Under the pieces are notes generated by a model that saw only the letters and a program-made list of their open reading frames with translations, searched no databases and had not been told where the DNA came from. Positions 1 to 7,250 of a stretch of 64,000 nucleotides of DNA are shown in pieces. Numbering within the stretch: the stretch's first letter is position 1; each line of letters opens with the position of its first letter. The stretch comes from Acetivibrio clariflavus DSM 19732 (GTDB taxonomy: Bacteria > Bacillota > Clostridia > Acetivibrionales > Acetivibrionaceae): NCBI RefSeq assembly GCF_000237085.1, contig NC_016627.1, forward strand, positions 1,364,001 to 1,428,000, given 5' to 3'. The position numbers and the translations under genes are program-made.

Positions 1-324
1 ACAAGTAGTACTGGACAAGGATTTTAGACATTTAATGAGGCTAAGAAAGCATTGGGTTCACCAGGAGAAGGTAATGCGTGGCATCATATTGTTGAACAAT
101 CTCAAATAAAAAAATCCGGCTTTGCCCCAACTCAGATCCATAATACCAACAATCTTATTGCAGTTGATAAAGCCACACATGCGAAGATTAGCGGATATTA
201 TAATACGTCAACATTCCAATTTACAAATTGCTTAAAAGTACGTGACTGGTTAGCTGGTCAAAGTTTTGAAGCACAATATGAATTTGGATTAAAAGTCCTT
301 AGAGATTTTGGGGTGATTATTTAA
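1..324 (+). pseudogene. C-terminal HNH-type nuclease toxin tail, 5' broken
   Basis: The frame reads through the window start but meets an in-frame TAG at 25-27, so the downstream part can only start at the TTG at 52 (90 residues) and has no real N-terminal module. The core WHHIVEQSQ, followed by HNTNNLIAV and HAKISGYY, is typical of His-rich HNH-like nuclease tails found at the C-terminus of Rhs and LXG polymorphic toxins. The TAA stop overlaps by one base the ATG of the next gene, the usual toxin-immunity arrangement. By family knowledge such a domain cuts DNA or RNA in a rival cell. Here the gene is probably silent because the delivery part is absent and the frame is interrupted. The exact nuclease family was not verified. 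Confidence 0.6.
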
Positions 325-698
325 TGAAGAAAAAACTATCTGCTGAAGAGATTAGAAGTCAGTATATTAAAAGCCTATTAATAATTGAAAAATCAAATTT
401 AGAAGGAGAATACAAAATAGGGAATAAAGAGGGAAAGAAAATAATAAAACTTTTTAAACTATTAGAGGAAGACACTGATTTAGCCAAAGAAGTATTACCA
501 TCACTTTTTGAACATGAATCTGTAAAGGTAAAAATCTGCGTGGCTGCTCATTGTTTGGCATTAGAAATATTTGAAGAACAAGCAGTTGATATTTTAGAAA
601 AGATATCCGAGCTTAATCTGAGAGTTTTTTCTTTCGAGGCTGAAATGACACTAAAAGTTTGGCGTGAGCAAGGGTATTTAAGAGTCTATCAGAAGTAA
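324..698 (+). CDS. Probable immunity protein, DUF2019-like helical repeat
   Basis: This 124-residue, charged and mostly helical protein has no signal peptide or membrane segment. The pattern of an N-terminal helix, a short Gly-Asn segment, then paired helices (LLEEDTDLAKEVLPSL, VKVKICVAAHCLALE) resembles the HEAT-like DUF2019 immunity family. It starts one base inside the stop codon of the HNH-type toxin tail, so the two are translationally coupled. Inference: it neutralises that nuclease by binding it in the cytoplasm. Unlike the toxin, its frame is intact, as expected if immunity is retained after the toxin decays. The family assignment is by pattern only. Confidence 0.6.
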   Translation: MKKKLSAEEIRSQYIKSLLIIEKSNLEGEYKIGNKEGKKIIKLFKLLEEDTDLAKEVLPSLFEHESVKVKICVAAHCLALEIFEEQAVDILEKISELNLRVFSFEAEMTLKVWREQGYLRVYQK

Positions 699-722
699 AA
701 AGAAAGTATGGTATAACGAGCA

Positions 723-756
723 AGGTCACACAGTTTCGGCTGGTGTGGCCTTTTTT
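723..756 (+). terminator. Terminator of the first toxin/immunity cassette (repeated element, copy 1)
   Basis: GGTCACAC and GTGTGGCC form an 8-bp stem with one G-T pair around a 15-base loop, followed by six T residues, 25 bases after the immunity stop codon. A nearly identical element lies at 3595-3631 after another immunity gene. Confidence 0.75.
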
Positions 757-767
757 CTTATTAATGC

Positions 768-796
768 TTGACAAAATGTAATACAATGTGATGCAA
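768..796 (+). promoter_or_regulatory. Promoter with tandem 10-bp operator-like repeats
   Basis: A consensus -35 TTGACA lies at 768-773. It runs into two adjacent direct repeats, TGTAATACAA (777-786) and TGTGATGCAA (787-796), upstream of the ribbon-helix-helix-like gene at 829. Tandem 10-bp repeats over a promoter are typical of autoregulated RHH repressors. The -10 is not clear, because TACAAT lies only 8 bases from the -35. Confidence 0.5.
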
Positions 797-828
797 CAAA
801 ACCAGCAAGAAACACAGGAGGTGCAATA

Positions 829-1218
829 ATGTCTAAAGAAAAGGATTGTATGCTACGGGTAAGGCTTACACAAAGGCAGTCGGATGAATTGGATGCGATT
901 ATTGGTGAGCTTCAAGCACAAATGCCGGAGGCAAGTGTTACCACATCAAGCATAGCAAGATACGCTCTGGAGAAATATGTGAGTGACCATATTGCCAAGC
1001 GTGACGGTACCAAGATTTTCATTGAAGTCAGCACAGCACACGCTACAGACGAGGACATAAAGAATCTCTACGACCTTCTTTCCAGGTTGTTTGACGAAAC
1101 AAAGGAGAATTACTCACCAATGGTTCACTATATGGTTGGAGAGATTTTAGAGCCTGTGATGATGAAGATGGCAAGACTCATGAAGCTAAAGAAGCCGGAT
1201 GTGAAGGCAAGTGAGTAA
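829..1218 (+). CDS. Ribbon-helix-helix-like small protein of a mobile element
   Basis: This is a 129-residue soluble protein. The N-terminus (LRVRLTQRQSDELDAII) has the alternating strand followed by a helix seen in ribbon-helix-helix DNA-binding proteins, and a helical second half follows. The start ATG has a strong GGAGGTG site 7 bases upstream. Its promoter carries tandem 10-bp repeats, so autoregulation is plausible. It overlaps the next small gene by 8 bases. Together with the downstream primase/polymerase remnant it looks like an accessory protein of an integrative or plasmid-like element. The function is not recognised beyond this. Confidence 0.6.
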   Translation: MSKEKDCMLRVRLTQRQSDELDAIIGELQAQMPEASVTTSSIARYALEKYVSDHIAKRDGTKIFIEVSTAHATDEDIKNLYDLLSRLFDETKENYSPMVHYMVGEILEPVMMKMARLMKLKKPDVKASE

Positions 1219-1348
1219 GAAAAAGTACATTGTACGCTGTCCTCATTGCAATCATAGGGTATTTGATGCCGATTACGCTGATGTTGAAATCAAATGCCCT
1301 GAATGCAGGAAAGTCTTTGAAGTAAAGCTGGAGAAAAAGGCGGGGTAA
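1211..1348 (+). CDS. 45-residue zinc-ribbon protein
   Basis: A short gene starts at a GTG (1211) that overlaps the stop of the preceding gene by 8 bases and ends with TAA at 1346-1348. The product has two CxxC knuckles (RCPHCNH and KCPECRK) separated by about 18 residues, a compact zinc ribbon similar in layout to the phage Com protein. The overlap indicates translational coupling in the mobile-element operon. Zinc binding is inferred from the cysteine pattern. The partner and role are unknown. Confidence 0.6.
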   Translation: MSKKKYIVRCPHCNHRVFDADYADVEIKCPECRKVFEVKLEKKAG

Positions 1349-1400
1349 AAAGTGAATAAATCTGGCACAGAGCCACAAAGGGAGCGAATGACTCACCTAT

Positions 1401-1441
1401 AGAGCCTGGCGGATAGTCTTAAAAACTATTTGTCAGGCTCT
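1401..1441 (+). terminator. Hairpin between the zinc-ribbon gene and the primase remnant
   Basis: AGAGCCTG (1401-1408) pairs perfectly with CAGGCTCT (1434-1441), and an inner ATAGT/ACTAT extends the stem. No proper T run follows, so it may be an attenuator or processing site rather than a true terminator. Confidence 0.4.
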
Positions 1442-1468
1442 ATTTATGTTCTCGGAGGAGGTAAGAAT

Positions 1469-2142
1469 TTGAAAGTGACAATGATGGACGCAGCATTAAA
1501 ATATGCAGAAGCCAATATCCCAGTTATGCCTTTGCACTGGATTTGTGAGGATGGCTCCTGCTCCTGCAAGGCAGGGAGAAATTGTGACAGCAAGGGAAAG
1601 CATCCGTTATATACCGGCTGGTACAAGAATTCTACTTCTGATATTGAGCAAATAAGGAAATGGTGGACGAAAACAACCAATGCCAATATAGGCATTCCTA
1701 CAGGTGAGAAGTCCGGCTGGCTGGTGCTTGATGTGGACGATGGTGGTGATGAAACTCTATAGGCTCTTGAATCAACACATGGAAAACTTCCGGATACGGT
1801 TACTGCTGTTACCGGCAGAGGAGGTCGGCACTATGTCTTTAAATACCCTAGAGGTCGAAGTATTCCAAATAAGACCAAGTTTGCACCGGGTCTTGATACC
1901 CGTTCAAACGGAGGCTTGATAGTCGTACCTCCAAGCATTCATGTAAGCGGTAATCGGTATGAATGGATAAAGGATCAATCTCCCTTTGACAGAACCCTGG
2001 CAGAAGCTCCGGAGTGGTTATTAAAGCTTATGGAAAGGGTGGAAGTATTGCTTACACCCTTTGAAGGTAGCAGTATTACAGCCGAGATTATGGAAGGCAG
2101 TCGAAACAGTACCCTGACAAGCCTTGCAGGAACCAAGAGGAC
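1469..2142 (+). pseudogene. Bifunctional primase/polymerase (Prim-Pol) remnant, nonsense-interrupted and 3' truncated
   Basis: One reading frame runs from a TTG at 1469 (GGAGGAGGT site just upstream) to about 2142, broken only by a TAG at 1760-1762. Translated through the stop it gives an N-terminal prim-pol domain: PVMPLHWIC, a Cys-rich insert, KHPLYTGWY, NIGIPTGEKSGWLVLDVDD, VTGRGGRHYVFKYP, SNGGLIVVPPS and HVSGNRYEW. The acidic pair DVDD and the late His motif match the archaeo-eukaryotic primase-type polymerases of plasmids and integrative elements. The TAG sits where a CAG codon would fit. At about 2143 the frame ends abruptly in DNA shared with the second HINT copy, so the helicase part is lost by recombination. 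Confidence 0.75.
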
Positions 2143-2401
2143 AAGAGATAAAGGCAACATCAACCCATCCCTTCTGGGTGGAAGGAAAAGGCTGGGTAGA
2201 TGCCGGAGAGTTGAAACCCTGCGACAGGCTTGTAATGTACTCAGGCGAAGTGCTTGAGGTGGATGAAGCCTATGTAGAGTATCTGGATAGGCCTGTAAAG
2301 GTATACAATTTTGAAGTAGAAGACTGGCATACCTACTTTTTGTCGGAGTATAATGTATTTGTACACAATGCAGTATGCGGCGACTCAGGAGTTGGTAGCG
2401 G
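2143..2401 (+). repeat. HINT-half direct repeat, copy 1
   Basis: About 259 bp is nearly identical to 3764-4022, with under a dozen mismatches by eye, and more divergently related to 5424-5640. The repeat starts in the middle of the HINT coding sequence and ends just after the VHN splice-like boundary. It is therefore a homology arm in front of two different toxin tails. Confidence 0.85.
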
Positions 2402-2726
2402 GGGAAGTAGTAAGCCTGAGATAATTGGTAAGCCACATGCTTCAACTCAACATCAAAATTATACTATGAACGAAGTAAATAAGTTATCTTCAACAGGTGA
2501 ATTCCCAAAAATATACATAAATACTTCTTTAAAAACTGCAGGTTTTAATGGAACACAAAAACCTGATATAATTGCAGTAGGGAAAAACGGAAATGAACAT
2601 ATTGTTGAGATTGCCAGTCCTAGTCAGTTATCAGGTAAACCTTGGACTTTACTAAATAATAAATTAATTACTATGTTACGAAATAACCCTGGAATGACTG
2701 GTAGGGTGATATCTCCTAAATATTAA
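2143..2726 (+). pseudogene. Headless pretoxin-HINT C-terminal half fused to a PD-(D/E)XK-like toxin tail
   Basis: The conserved part STHPFWVEGKGW, AGELKPCDRLV, VYNFEVEDWHTYF and NVFVHN is the C-terminal half of a pretoxin-HINT autoprocessing domain. The N-terminal half with the nucleophilic Cys is missing, and the sequence fuses upstream to primase DNA without a genuine start. The nearest in-frame TTG (2124) lies in primase sequence. After VHN comes a linker and a tail with KPDIIAVG and HIVEIASPSQ, which suggests a restriction-endonuclease-like fold (PD then ExS in place of ExK). The frame to 2726 is open. The start of shared DNA at 2143 is the same as at 3764. Probably a silent, orphan toxin cassette paired with the gene at 2761. 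Confidence 0.65.
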
Positions 2727-2760
2727 TAATTTAAGCAATTTGTTATATAGAGGTGAAAAG

Positions 2761-3564
2761 ATGGATAATAATAAGTATGCAATACAATTATTCTTTAATC
2801 CGACGTTTCATGATAGTACAATTATTGAAAAAATAATTAAGGTATCAAATTTTGTATCAAATTATTTACAAGTAGCATATACAAACACTAGTTATTGTGT
2901 TAATGAAGGGAATAAAAGTAAAACATATTCATATGTACATTCTGCTAAAGCATTAGAGAAAATGCGTAAGTACAAATATTCCGATATTACTGCTGTATCT
3001 TTCGAGAAATTGAAAAGGAAGAATTATTTTTTGGATACAGATATTACATTAGCAATTCTATTATCAGATAAAGATGATTATCCAACACGTATGATTTTAT
3101 TGGTAGACCCCAATTTCCAGAAAGACTTTTCATTTAGTAAACTACGTGATTTTATAAATTTCATTAAAACGTTGGGATTAGAACTTGAATATGGAATGGG
3201 AATGATTTTAGATGAAGAGAAAATGCCTGATTTATTTCTTACTGGGCTAAAAACTCCTAATCTAAATGAAGAAGAAAGAAATATTGTAGATGCATTAGCG
3301 TTAAATATAAGAGAGTACAAAACTAAAATATGGGATGTATTTGCGTACAATATTATAAAAAAGGATATAGTTTCGAGTGAAATGATAGAAAATATCAATA
3401 AAATTAGCAATAACATTTTGTTCGAAGAAAATGGTTTCTACATAATATCATTATGTAATGATATTGATTCTTTTATTTCGGAAAATGATAAATTTGAAAA
3501 GGACAGACAAGAATTAAGAAAGATATTTAGAAATGAAAATCGTATTATGTATAACACACAATAA
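2761..3564 (+). CDS. Putative immunity protein paired with the PD-(D/E)XK-like toxin tail
   Basis: This 267-residue protein has no recognised family, no signal peptide and no membrane segment. The ATG at 2761 is preferred over an earlier TTG (2740) because AGAGGTG lies 6 to 12 bases upstream of it. The toxin-tail stop is 34 bases upstream. The gene is very AT-rich (many Ile, Asn, Lys codons) compared with the core genes, consistent with acquired DNA. The repeated GGTCACAC terminator follows at 3595. Its position directly after a toxin tail is the only evidence for an immunity role. Confidence 0.5.
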   Translation: MDNNKYAIQLFFNPTFHDSTIIEKIIKVSNFVSNYLQVAYTNTSYCVNEGNKSKTYSYVHSAKALEKMRKYKYSDITAVSFEKLKRKNYFLDTDITLAILLSDKDDYPTRMILLVDPNFQKDFSFSKLRDFINFIKTLGLELEYGMGMILDEEKMPDLFLTGLKTPNLNEEERNIVDALALNIREYKTKIWDVFAYNIIKKDIVSSEMIENINKISNNILFEENGFYIISLCNDIDSFISENDKFEKDRQELRKIFRNENRIMYNTQ

Positions 3565-3594
3565 AAAATAACATTTTTACAGACAATAAATTAT

Positions 3595-3631
3595 AGGTCA
3601 CACAGTTTCGACTGATGTGGCCTTTATTCTT
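3595..3631 (+). terminator. Terminator-like repeated element, copy 2
   Basis: This matches 723-756: GGTCACACAGTTTCG, then a short variable stretch and TGTGGCC, then a T-rich tail. It follows the second immunity gene by 30 bases. The recurrence after two unrelated immunity genes suggests that cassettes are exchanged with their terminators. The 132 bases to 3763 show no gene. Confidence 0.65.
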
Positions 3632-3763
3632 GTTTCTTCATTTTCTACCGATTTGGAACAGTATACATAAAGGTAGCATGAAAGTCCGACCTGATTAGCG
3701 ATCTTATGAACGCTGTAACCGGAATATAAAGCATTAGTGCAATAAAAATATCTTAATGTATGT

Positions 3764-4022
3764 AAGAGATAAAGGCAACATCAACCCATCCCTTCTGGGT
3801 GGAAGGAAAAGGCTGGGTAGATGCCGGAGAGTTGAAACCCGGCGACAGACTTGTAATGTACTCAGGAGAGGTACTTGAGGTAGATGAAGCCTATGTAGAG
3901 TATCTGGATAGGTCTGTAAAGGTGTACAATTTTGAAGTAGAAGACTGGCATACCTACTTTTTGTCGGAGTATAATGTATTTGTACACAATACAGTATGCG
4001 GCGACTCAGGAGCTGGCAGCAG
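3764..4022 (+). repeat. HINT-half direct repeat, copy 2
   Basis: Partner of 2143-2401 at an offset of 1,621 bp. Sequence outside both borders is unrelated: primase DNA against non-coding DNA upstream, and two different toxin tails downstream. Confidence 0.85.
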
Positions 4023-4365
4023 GGTAAAGAACAATACTACAAAAGGATGGAAAGTCGGCGACCCTATTGATAACCTGACGAAAGCAGGAAAGGAGCCTTC
4101 ATGGAGTACCGTAATATAAAGGTATTGGAAAAATGAAGCGTATTATAATTCTCAGAATTATTCTCCTGAGAATATTGCAAGAATGAAAAAAGGATTAGCA
4201 CCGAAGAGATATAATGAATTGACTGGAAAAATGGAATCAATGGAATTACATCATATAATCCCACAGAGATCTAACTTGCCAGGCATTAATAGTTATGATA
4301 ACTTAAAACCGGTTTGGCCAGATGAACATCAATTGATTGATCCATTTAGAAAAACAGGGAGGTAG
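3764..4365 (+). pseudogene. Headless pretoxin-HINT half fused to an HNH toxin tail, nonsense-interrupted
   Basis: This is a second copy of the C-terminal HINT half (STHPFWVEGKGW to NVFVHN), preceded at once by an in-frame TAA (3763-3765), so it has no start of its own. The tail continues in the same frame through a TAA at 4117-4119 and then reads WKNEAYYN, NIARMKKGLAPKRYN, MELHHIIPQRS and VWPDEHQLIDPFR. The LHHIIPQR core and later His are the signature of HNH nuclease tails of Rhs-type toxins. The 3' end stops 4 bases before the next gene. Both lesions mean no functional toxin is made from this copy. Confidence 0.7.
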
Positions 4366-4369
4366 ATTT

Positions 4370-4810
4370 ATGCCAAGTTTTGATAGAGATTTTCAGAATG
4401 CTAAAGGAAATCCAGTTAAATATAAGAATTTGGAACTTATAAGAATTGATCGTATACCTGTAAAAAAAGGTACAACTGGTTGTTTGAAAGTTATTTCAAC
4501 TAATTCGGAATGGAAACAAGGAATACGTATAAAAATTGATGGATTAATGAGTATTAACTCATGTGAAGGCAATGATTTCATTATATGGGCAGATGATGTT
4601 GATGGGGATGTTTCTTTTAAAGTAATATCAGGTAAAACATTAGTGGTTTGGAATGCTTGGGATACAGGTGGAGGACGAGTTGATTCATGGTTAAATGGAG
4701 CTGCAATGATTCTGGAAATCAACGGGAGATCCAGAAGATATAAATGTAATGACTCACATCCGGATGAAAATTTTGACGACATAATATTTGAAGTAGTAAT
4801 TAATGAATAG
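4370..4810 (+). CDS. Putative immunity protein paired with the HNH toxin tail
   Basis: This 146-residue protein starts at the ATG at 4370 behind a clean AGGGAGGT site (4357-4364), 4 bases after the toxin-tail stop. It looks like a beta-rich fold (repeated short strands, GRVDSWLNGAAMILEI, acidic C-terminus DENFDDIIFEVVINE) with no signal peptide. I do not recognise the family. Close coupling to a nuclease tail and a terminator at 4890-4929 define a compact toxin/immunity cassette. The intact frame beside a broken toxin again fits selection for immunity only. Confidence 0.55.
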   Translation: MPSFDRDFQNAKGNPVKYKNLELIRIDRIPVKKGTTGCLKVISTNSEWKQGIRIKIDGLMSINSCEGNDFIIWADDVDGDVSFKVISGKTLVVWNAWDTGGGRVDSWLNGAAMILEINGRSRRYKCNDSHPDENFDDIIFEVVINE

Positions 4811-4889
4811 TATAAATTCAAAGGACTGATTTTTATTTGATGAGATTTAAGTTTTACAATATTAAAATAAAATAGTGTGTAAAAGTAAT

Positions 4890-4929
4890 ACCTGGCAAAT
4901 AATATAACTGCAAGCCAGGTTTCTTTTTT
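4890..4929 (+). terminator. Terminator of the third cassette
   Basis: ACCTGGC (4890-4896) pairs with GCCAGGT (4914-4920) and is followed by a T-rich tail to 4929. It lies 80 bases after the immunity gene. Confidence 0.7.
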
Positions 4930-5073
4930 CAAGCTGTTTGTCAAAACAACGAAAAATAAATACAAAAGATAAGAAAGTACATAGTAAGAACGCTGTGCAA
5001 AGCCTTAAGGAAACGAAGCACAAGAATAAGCTGTTATCCGGTTCTATGAGTAGTGCAGAGAGGCAACGTTCCA

Positions 5074-5640
5074 TTTACTCGACTGCCTTCGGCAATATAC
5101 TGAACAGAACCGGAACGACAGTGAACAGCTACATGTTTGCAGGAGAGTAGTACGATACAAACAGCGGATTCTGCTACTTATGGACAAGATACATGAACCC
5201 TGAAGAGGGCAATTTCATAAACATAGATTCTTACAGCGGAAATATTTATGACCAGACAAGCCTGCACTAGTTATATATAAAAGGCAGATATAAAGATATA
5301 AACGACATCAAGGTTGGAGATGAAGTATGCTTTGAAAATCCCGAAACAGGAGAAAAAGGATTAAAGAGATACTGAACATATTTGAAAATGAAATAAAAGA
5401 ACTGGTACACATAAAGGAAGGAGAACAAAAGATAAAGACAACATCAACCCATCTCTTCTGGGTAGAAGGAAAAGGCTGGGTGGATGCCGGAGAGTTGATA
5501 CCCGGTGACAGGCTCGTAATATACTCAGGAGAAGTTCTTGAGGTAAAAGAAGCCTATGAAGAGTACCTTGACAGACCGGTAAAGGTATACAATTTTGAAG
5601 TAGAAGAATGGCATACGAGTATAATGTATTTAACATAATA
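5074..5640 (+). pseudogene. Rhs-core C-terminus with decayed HINT domain
   Basis: Translation through stops gives AFGNILNRTG, YMFAGE-stop-YDTNSGFCYL, RYMNPEEGNFINIDSYSGN and YDQTSLH-stop, the hallmark end of the Rhs repeat-associated core. KDINDIKVGDEV and NPETGEKGLKR of a HINT domain follow. Lesions seen directly: TAG at 5148-5150 (in the GE-Q-YD motif, fitting CAG to TAG), TAG at 5268-5270, loss of the HINT N-terminal Cys segment, a one-base deletion near 5369, and a 13-base deletion near 5616 compared with the other two HINT copies. Sequence before 5074 is open but unrecognised. This is the only piece with Rhs-core sequence and may derive from the parental toxin gene of the locus. Confidence 0.75.
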
Positions 5641-5756
5641 TTCAGGATGGGAATGTAAGTAATTTTGTGTATCATAATTTATGTAATCCTTCTTTAGCAA
5701 GTAAATTTTAGTTGACAAGGTTTACAGAATATTGTTTTTTATTGCCTTTTCATTAT

Positions 5757-5817
5757 ATATTATTGCCGGATTTGTTAAGTTTTATACATAAACTTGATTA
5801 AATCTGGCAATAATTAT
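5757..5817. repeat. Imperfect inverted repeat, about 26-bp arms
   Basis: ATTATTGCCGGATTT (left arm) and AAATCTGGCAATAAT (right arm) pair with one G-T, and the stem extends on the loop side with AAGTTT/AAACTT. It lies between the Rhs remnant and the IS256 element. It could be a terminator without a T run or the remains of a small non-autonomous element. Confidence 0.5.
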
Positions 5818-5867
5818 TTATAATGGTCAGTATTAGCCTTTTAAACCTATATTTTTAATTTTGTGAG

Positions 5868-5921
5868 GTCTAGCCCGTCCGGCGATGAGGACGAGCCCTT
5901 TAGGGCGGTGGGGATGAATGC
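5868..5921 (+). mobile_element. Solo IS200/IS605-type end: GC-rich hairpins
   Basis: A GC-rich block sits in AT-rich DNA: GTCC-GGCGATGA-GGAC, then GCCC-TTTA-GGGC, then GGTGGGGATGAATG. Short adjacent hairpins of this kind occur at the ends of IS200/IS605 elements and in the RNA made from their right ends. No tnpA or tnpB is beside it. It abuts the IS256 transposase stop codon and seems to have replaced that element's left end. The assignment is by resemblance only. Confidence 0.4.
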
Positions 5922-5923
5922 TT

Positions 5924-7141
5924 TTAAATATACTCTTCCAGTCTACCTGGATATTGTATCATCAATTGGCTTAACACCCTATCCCAGTTCTTATACCTCT
6001 GTGTCCATTTCTTCACTACATTCATTGATGCTAAATATAGCATCTTTTCCAGTGAACTATCGGTTGGAAATATCGTTTTCGTTTTTGTGACCTTACAAAA
6101 CTGTCTATGCAGCCCTTCTATTATGTTCGCTGTATATATTATTTTCCGTATCTCTTCCGGAAATTTGAAAAACGGACTTATTACTTCCCAGTTATTTTCC
6201 CAACTTCGTATTGCATAAGGATACTCTTTTCCCCATTTTTCTTTTAGTTCATACAGTTTTTCCAATGCTACTTCTTCATTAATTGCATGATATACTTCTT
6301 TAAAATCATTGCTAAACGCTTTTAGATCTTTATAGGATACATATTTAAAGGAATTCCTCAACTGGTGTATTATACATCTCTGTACTTCTGATTTTGGATA
6401 TGCTGCATTTATTGCTTCCTTAAGTCCGGTAAGTCCATCTACACAAAAGATTAAAACATCTTCTACTCCTCTGTTTTTTAGGTCATTTAACACACCTAGC
6501 CAAAATTTTGACGATTCATTATCACCAATCCATATCCCTAAGATATCTTTATATCCATCAATAGTAACTCCTAGAACAATGTAAGCTGCCCGGTTTGTTA
6601 TTCTTCCTTCATCCTTTACCTTATAATGAATTGCGTCCATAAATATAAAAGAATATATAGGTTCAAGAGGTCTTTGCTGCCATTCTTTTATTTCTGGAGC
6701 AATTCTGTCAGTAATCTTGCTAACCATCTCCGGAGACAGGCTGAATCCATAAAGTTCTTCAATTTGTTGACTAATATCTCTTGTAGACATTCCCCTTGCA
6801 TATAGAGCTATAACTTTTTCCTCAATTCCGGAAACATTACGCTGATATTTTGGGATAATTTTAGGTTGAAATTCTCCTTTACGATCTCTAGGCACTTGTA
6901 TATCAATTTCACCAAACTCACTTTTTATTTTTTTTGGTGTATAACCATTACGGCTATTATCGGTATTTTTATTTGCCACATCATCTTTTGCATAACCCAA
7001 TTCTGCTTCAAGTTCTGCCTCAAGCAGTTCTTGAATAATATCTTTAAAAATGTCTTTTAGATATGCATTTACATCTGATACGCTTTGGAAATTATTTTCC
7101 CGAACTAATTGCTTTATATGTTCTTTTGATAGTGTTGACAT
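5924..7141 (-). CDS. IS256-family (mutator-type) transposase
   Basis: The 405 residues match the normal length for IS256 transposases. The DDE triad is visible: FMDAIHYKV (first Asp), FCVDGLTG (second Asp) and NIIEGLHRQFCK (Glu), with the family hallmark QRCIIHQLRNS between. The ATG is preceded by AGGAGGAGAAT. A leftward reading frame without lesions suggests a fairly recent insertion compared with the surrounding pseudogenes. The upstream end at about 7200-7250 (CTCTTATACACAAGA and following) looks like an IS256 terminal region. A matching left terminus could not be found beyond the stop codon. Confidence 0.93.
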   Translation of the reverse strand: MSTLSKEHIKQLVRENNFQSVSDVNAYLKDIFKDIIQELLEAELEAELGYAKDDVANKNTDNSRNGYTPKKIKSEFGEIDIQVPRDRKGEFQPKIIPKYQRNVSGIEEKVIALYARGMSTRDISQQIEELYGFSLSPEMVSKITDRIAPEIKEWQQRPLEPIYSFIFMDAIHYKVKDEGRITNRAAYIVLGVTIDGYKDILGIWIGDNESSKFWLGVLNDLKNRGVEDVLIFCVDGLTGLKEAINAAYPKSEVQRCIIHQLRNSFKYVSYKDLKAFSNDFKEVYHAINEEVALEKLYELKEKWGKEYPYAIRSWENNWEVISPFFKFPEEIRKIIYTANIIEGLHRQFCKVTKTKTIFPTDSSLEKMLYLASMNVVKKWTQRYKNWDRVLSQLMIQYPGRLEEYI

Positions 7142-7250
7142 AAAATTCTCCTCCTTAGCTTTTCTTATTACTAATTCTTGCCAAGAAGGAGAACATTCAA
7201 TCTCTTATACACAAGATTTTTTACATCCTCAAAGTTTCACACATCCTTGA
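5924..7250 (-). mobile_element. IS256-family element, left terminus missing
   Basis: The element contains the transposase and a right terminal region that ends within the 3' part of the DUF5104 lipoprotein gene at about 7240-7250. No inverted partner of the right end is visible to the left of 5924, where IS605-like hairpins are found instead. The outer border is approximate. Confidence 0.6.

Noticed and set aside
2124-2142. TTG at 2124 as a real start of the HINT-toxin gene
   Set aside because: It lies in Prim-Pol DNA, has no ribosome site and the HINT N-terminal half is missing.
5863-6090. Plus-strand ORF over the IS605-like hairpins and IS256 3' end
   Set aside because: It is antisense to the transposase and starts within the hairpins.
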